From: JANXQG01 sp037147235
GTDB lineage: Bacteria > Planctomycetota > Planctomycetia > Pirellulales > Thermoguttaceae
Direction of reading: 5' to 3'
DNA length: 7,833 nucleotides
Assembly (NCBI GenBank): GCA_037147235.1
Contig: JBAWVO010000300.1
Span: 1 to 7,833, forward strand
Below, in pieces: positions 5,826 to 7,833 of the stretch. The position numbers and the translations under genes were made by a program. Within the stretch, counting starts at the first letter, position 1. Each line of letters begins with the position of its first letter. Under the pieces are notes generated by a model. The model made no database searches and was not told the origin of the DNA. It worked only from the letters and a program-made list of their open reading frames with translations.

Positions 5826-6188
5826 ATGAAGAAACCCAGCGTTGGCCAGAACTATTCCGAACAAAAGGAACTGCTGGACAAGCTCCATGAACAGACTGGG
5901 GAAGATTTATTCGTCGCTTCGTTCTCTGCGATGGAGCATAAGAACACTGGATATCTTAGGAGTTACTGCGTTTGGACCAAGAACACGATTTCGCTACTCC
6001 CCGTGGCCGAGCGAATCGTTCTTGGCGGGCCAGATCAAGCACCCGTCATGGCCCCGTGGGAGAAGGTTGTTGAGATTGCTGGCGACCTGATGGTGCCGAT
6101 GGGCGTCTATCCTGAACGCTACCGAGTGGATGGTTTTCCTTCTGCTGACCAGTTAGCGGCGATGGGGAACGAATTGGAGGAGAAATGA
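5826..6188 (+). CDS. Small uncharacterised protein, coupled to HA gene
   Basis: This 120-residue protein is of no family I recognise. It begins with a charged helix (SEQKELLDKLHEQTGEDLF) and ends in a Glu-rich helix; it has no membrane segment. I chose the ATG at 5826, since the longer in-frame start at 5790 overlaps the end of the preceding gene. It lies 16 bases after the 4931-5809 gene. Its TGA overlaps the ATG of the next gene in an ATGA junction (6185-6188), a strong sign of translational coupling, so its product and the HA-repeat protein are probably made together and may work together. Confidence 0.75.
   Translation: MKKPSVGQNYSEQKELLDKLHEQTGEDLFVASFSAMEHKNTGYLRSYCVWTKNTISLLPVAERIVLGGPDQAPVMAPWEKVVEIAGDLMVPMGVYPERYRVDGFPSADQLAAMGNELEEK
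6176..6182 (+). promoter_or_regulatory. Ribosome binding site for HA-repeat gene 1
   Basis: GGAGGAG lies inside the last codons of the preceding gene and just before the ATG at 6185. It fixes that start and supports coupled translation through the ATGA overlap. Confidence 0.65.
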
Positions 6189-7072
6189 AAGTCCCAATTG
6201 GTTTGACTCGCCGCCAGTCTTCGTGGGAACAGCGGTTCAAAGAACTGAAAGCGTTTAAGAAAAGATATGGCCATTACAATGTTCCTCGCAATTACTCGCC
6301 AAACCCTACACTGAGGTATTGGGTGAACAATATCCGCCATTCAAAGAAGTATGGCACGCTTGCGGAGGAAAAAGTCCGTCGCCTTGATGCTCTCGGCTTT
6401 TTTTGGGGGCATAAAAGGGACATGGATTTAGCTGCTGTTTGGGAACAACACATCAACAATCTGAAAGCGTTCAAGAAAGAAAACGGACACTGTAATGTTT
6501 CGAGCAAAGACCAGAATAACCCCGCTCTGGGTCGCTGGGTGAACGGCGTTCGACAACGAAAGAATCTGGGAAAACTTGACGATAAGAGAATCCGATGCCT
6601 TGATGATCTCGGCTTTTGTTGGGCATCTAGGGACAAGATCATGCGGGAGGCTTGGAAGCAGCATATCCATGATCTAAAAGCGTTTAAGAAGAAATTCGGC
6701 CACTGCAATGTGCCGTACAGATACCAGCCAAGCTTTACACTGGGGCAGTGGGTGAACGGTGTCCGACAATTGAAGAAGCAGGGGAAACTTACTAAGGACA
6801 GAATCCTCATTCTCGATGCTCTTGGCTTTTCATGGGTGATAAAACCGCCTAGCATCCAGGTTCCCTGGAAGCAACACATCACCGATTTGAAAGCGTTTAA
6901 GAAGGAACACGGCAACTGCAATGTGCCGAAGCGGTATTCGCTAAATCCCGCTATGGGGCAGTGGGTGAGCAACCTGCGGCAACGCAAGAAACGTGGCGAA
7001 CTTACCGAGGACAAAATCTTCAGTCTCGATTCTCTCGGGTTTTCATGGGATAGGCTGGGGAAGCAGGTATAA
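6185..7072 (+). CDS. Protein of four helicase-associated (HA) repeats
   Basis: This 295-residue protein consists almost wholly of four HA domains (PF03457 type). Each is exactly 61 residues from a first Trp to a last Trp: 14-74, 86-146, 157-217 and 228-288, joined by linkers of 11, 10 and 10 residues. Each repeat follows the pattern W...LKAFKK...GxCNV..., then a GxWVxxxRxxKK stretch, then LDxLGFxW. HA domains are small helical bundles named from tandem copies attached to helicases, and are presumed to bind nucleic acid. Here there is no helicase domain in the protein and no helicase gene in the window. The chain is strongly basic, fitting DNA or RNA binding. The start is fixed by GGAGGAG and the ATGA overlap with the 5826-6188 gene. 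Repeat 2 is the most divergent (NVSSKD in place of NVPxRY). Function is inferred from the domain only. Confidence 0.9.
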   Translation: MKVPIGLTRRQSSWEQRFKELKAFKKRYGHYNVPRNYSPNPTLRYWVNNIRHSKKYGTLAEEKVRRLDALGFFWGHKRDMDLAAVWEQHINNLKAFKKENGHCNVSSKDQNNPALGRWVNGVRQRKNLGKLDDKRIRCLDDLGFCWASRDKIMREAWKQHIHDLKAFKKKFGHCNVPYRYQPSFTLGQWVNGVRQLKKQGKLTKDRILILDALGFSWVIKPPSIQVPWKQHITDLKAFKKEHGNCNVPKRYSLNPAMGQWVSNLRQRKKRGELTEDKIFSLDSLGFSWDRLGKQV

Positions 7073-7585
7073 TCTGGATTATGCCGAGCAACAAAGCAGG
7101 TAGTGCCTAATTCCGTGGCTGAAAAGAGAACAGGTGACAAAATGAAACAAATAACGAAGCAATCCAGTACGCTCAATTACCAGTCTTCATGGAAACAACG
7201 CATCAACGATCTGAAAGAGTTCAAGAAGAAACATGGTCACTGCGACGTCCCGTTCAGATACCAACCAAACCCTACACTGGGGCATTGGGTAGCCAACATC
7301 CGCCATGCGAAGAAGTTCGACACACTTGCAGAAGATAAATTCCTCATCCTCGATGCTCTTGGCTTTTCTTGGATAATAAAACAGCAAGGCATCAACGTTC
7401 CTTGGAAGCAACGCATCAACGATCTGAAATTATTCAAGAAAGAATACGGCCACTGCAAGGTTCCATCCGTATACCAGCCAAACCCATCACTGGCTCGTTG
7501 GGTGGCCAGTGTCCGGGACCAGAAGAAACGCAGTACACTTACGGAGGACAGTATCCTCATGCTCGATGCTCTCGGATTCGTTTGG
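6224..7585 (+). repeat. Six HA-encoding DNA repeats across two genes
   Basis: Six 183-base units encode the HA domains: 6224-6406, 6440-6622, 6653-6835, 6866-7048, 7190-7372 and 7403-7585, with a period of 213-216 bases inside each gene. They remain alike at DNA level, for example in the CTGAAAGCGTTTAAGAA-type stretch near each start and CTCGATGCTCTTGGCTTTT-type stretch near each end. This similarity offers material for unequal recombination. It also produces long open frames on the opposite strand. Confidence 0.85.
7132..7136 (+). promoter_or_regulatory. Ribosome binding site for HA-repeat gene 2
   Basis: AGGTG lies five bases before the ATG at 7142. It favours that start over the in-frame GTG at 7103, whose extra 13 codons show no resemblance to the start of the four-repeat protein. 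Confidence 0.5.
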
Positions 7586-7618
7586 GAGGGTTTGAAGAGG
7601 GGACCATCTAAGCACTGA
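7142..7618 (+). CDS. Protein of two helicase-associated (HA) repeats
   Basis: This 158-residue protein has two HA domains at residues 17-77 and 88-148, the same 61-residue unit and 10-residue linker as in the upstream gene. It looks like a tandem duplicate of that gene with two repeats fewer. Its first repeat begins QSSWKQR (upstream repeat 1: QSSWEQR) and shares NIRHxKK with it, yet ends LDALGFSWIIK with a linker leading to VPWKQ, like the end of upstream repeat 3 and start of repeat 4. The join therefore falls inside a repeat. Both copies keep the conserved Trp, HC and LGF positions, so it appears functional. It starts 69 bases after the upstream stop and probably belongs to the same operon. 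It presumably binds nucleic acid; the partner is unknown. Confidence 0.87.
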   Translation: MKQITKQSSTLNYQSSWKQRINDLKEFKKKHGHCDVPFRYQPNPTLGHWVANIRHAKKFDTLAEDKFLILDALGFSWIIKQQGINVPWKQRINDLKLFKKEYGHCKVPSVYQPNPSLARWVASVRDQKKRSTLTEDSILMLDALGFVWEGLKRGPSKH

Positions 7619-7664
7619 TAATGCGGCTGGTGGCGAAGGTTGCCAGGGATTTGGGGATCAATTG

Positions 7665-7833
7665 ATGACGACTATGAGCTTTGCCATAATGTATTTCGGT
7701 TTTCTGCTTGGCGGAAAAACGCTCGGATGGGCTGGAGCAGGCTTTTTTGCCTTCTGTGCAGTGCCGCAGGTAATTCAGACTTTAAGAGAAGGTCATGCTA
7801 GGAATCTAAGTTCACTTTTTCTCTGGATGTGGC
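7665..7833 (+). CDS. PQ-loop / SemiSWEET-like protein, partial
   Basis: The gene runs off the right edge after 56 codons. Translation shows a hydrophobic N-terminal helix (about residues 5-17), a second hydrophobic stretch (about 21-33) ending in AVPQVIQTLREGHARNLSSL, then the start of another hydrophobic segment. The Pro-Gln pair, followed by a short basic stretch and NLSSLFLW, is the hallmark of PQ-loop proteins such as bacterial SemiSWEET sugar transporters, which are about 85-95 residues with three helices and act as dimers. GGGGA (7653-7657) lies seven bases before the ATG at 7665; an ATG at codon 4 (7674) is an alternative. The gene starts 46 bases after the HA gene. It may belong to the same transcript, but its role looks unrelated. 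Substrate cannot be told from this fragment. Confidence 0.7.
   Translation, partial: MTTMSFAIMYFGFLLGGKTLGWAGAGFFAFCAVPQVIQTLREGHARNLSSLFLWMW

Noticed and set aside
6292..7176. 294-residue open frame on the minus strand across the HA genes
   Set aside because: It is the antisense shadow of the HA repeats: the same open pattern recurs with the repeat period, and the plus strand has clear conserved domains and ribosome binding sites.
1..7833. CRISPR array, tRNA or rRNA genes, integron integrase, transposase
   Set aside because: I looked for short regularly spaced repeats, cloverleaf patterns, rRNA signatures and tyrosine recombinase or transposase motifs on both strands and saw none.

Overview
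The window looks like an accessory region of an environmental bacterial genome. A planctomycete is my best guess, based on stand-alone helicase-associated (HA) repeat proteins, membrane-tethered proteins of unknown function, several starts with no Shine-Dalgarno sequence, and integron-like gene cassettes. This is inference: no rRNA or other marker gene is present.

Left third (about 260-1915, genes on the minus strand): three related imperfect palindromes alternate with single genes. The middle copy (1008-1147) is bounded by 7-base boxes that match the integron attC core pattern (RYYYAAC at one end, GTTRRRY at the other). The outer copies share its central core but have more decayed ends. Two small membrane-anchored proteins of unknown function sit one per interval, starting 17 to 43 bases after the preceding site. 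This is the layout of an integron cassette array read right to left. No integron integrase is in the window; it would lie beyond the right edge or be lost. Next, also on the minus strand, comes a 537-residue regulator-like protein of the Schlafen AlbA_2 plus GHKL-ATPase (RecG-like) type, 2070-3683.

Middle (3696-4914): about 800 bases with no gene I recognise but many GC-rich inverted repeats, including one very strong hairpin at 4299-4336. Two plus-strand gene remnants follow. One is a scrap of a phospholipase D (Nuc-type) domain whose HKD His and Lys are replaced. The other is the C-terminal half of an ASCH-domain protein. This zone also marks the switch from minus-strand to plus-strand genes.

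Right third (4931-7833, plus strand): a tight run of genes. A 292-residue and a 120-residue protein, both unrecognised, are followed by two proteins made almost entirely of HA repeats: four repeats, coupled to the previous gene by a 4-base overlap, then two repeats. The second looks like a tandem duplicate that lost internal repeats. No helicase is present. The window ends inside a PQ-loop/SemiSWEET-like small membrane protein gene.

Overall this is a mosaic of cassette-like, decayed and lineage-specific genes. The best candidates for something new are the long attC-like sites with their cargo, and the four-gene unknown plus HA-repeat operon.
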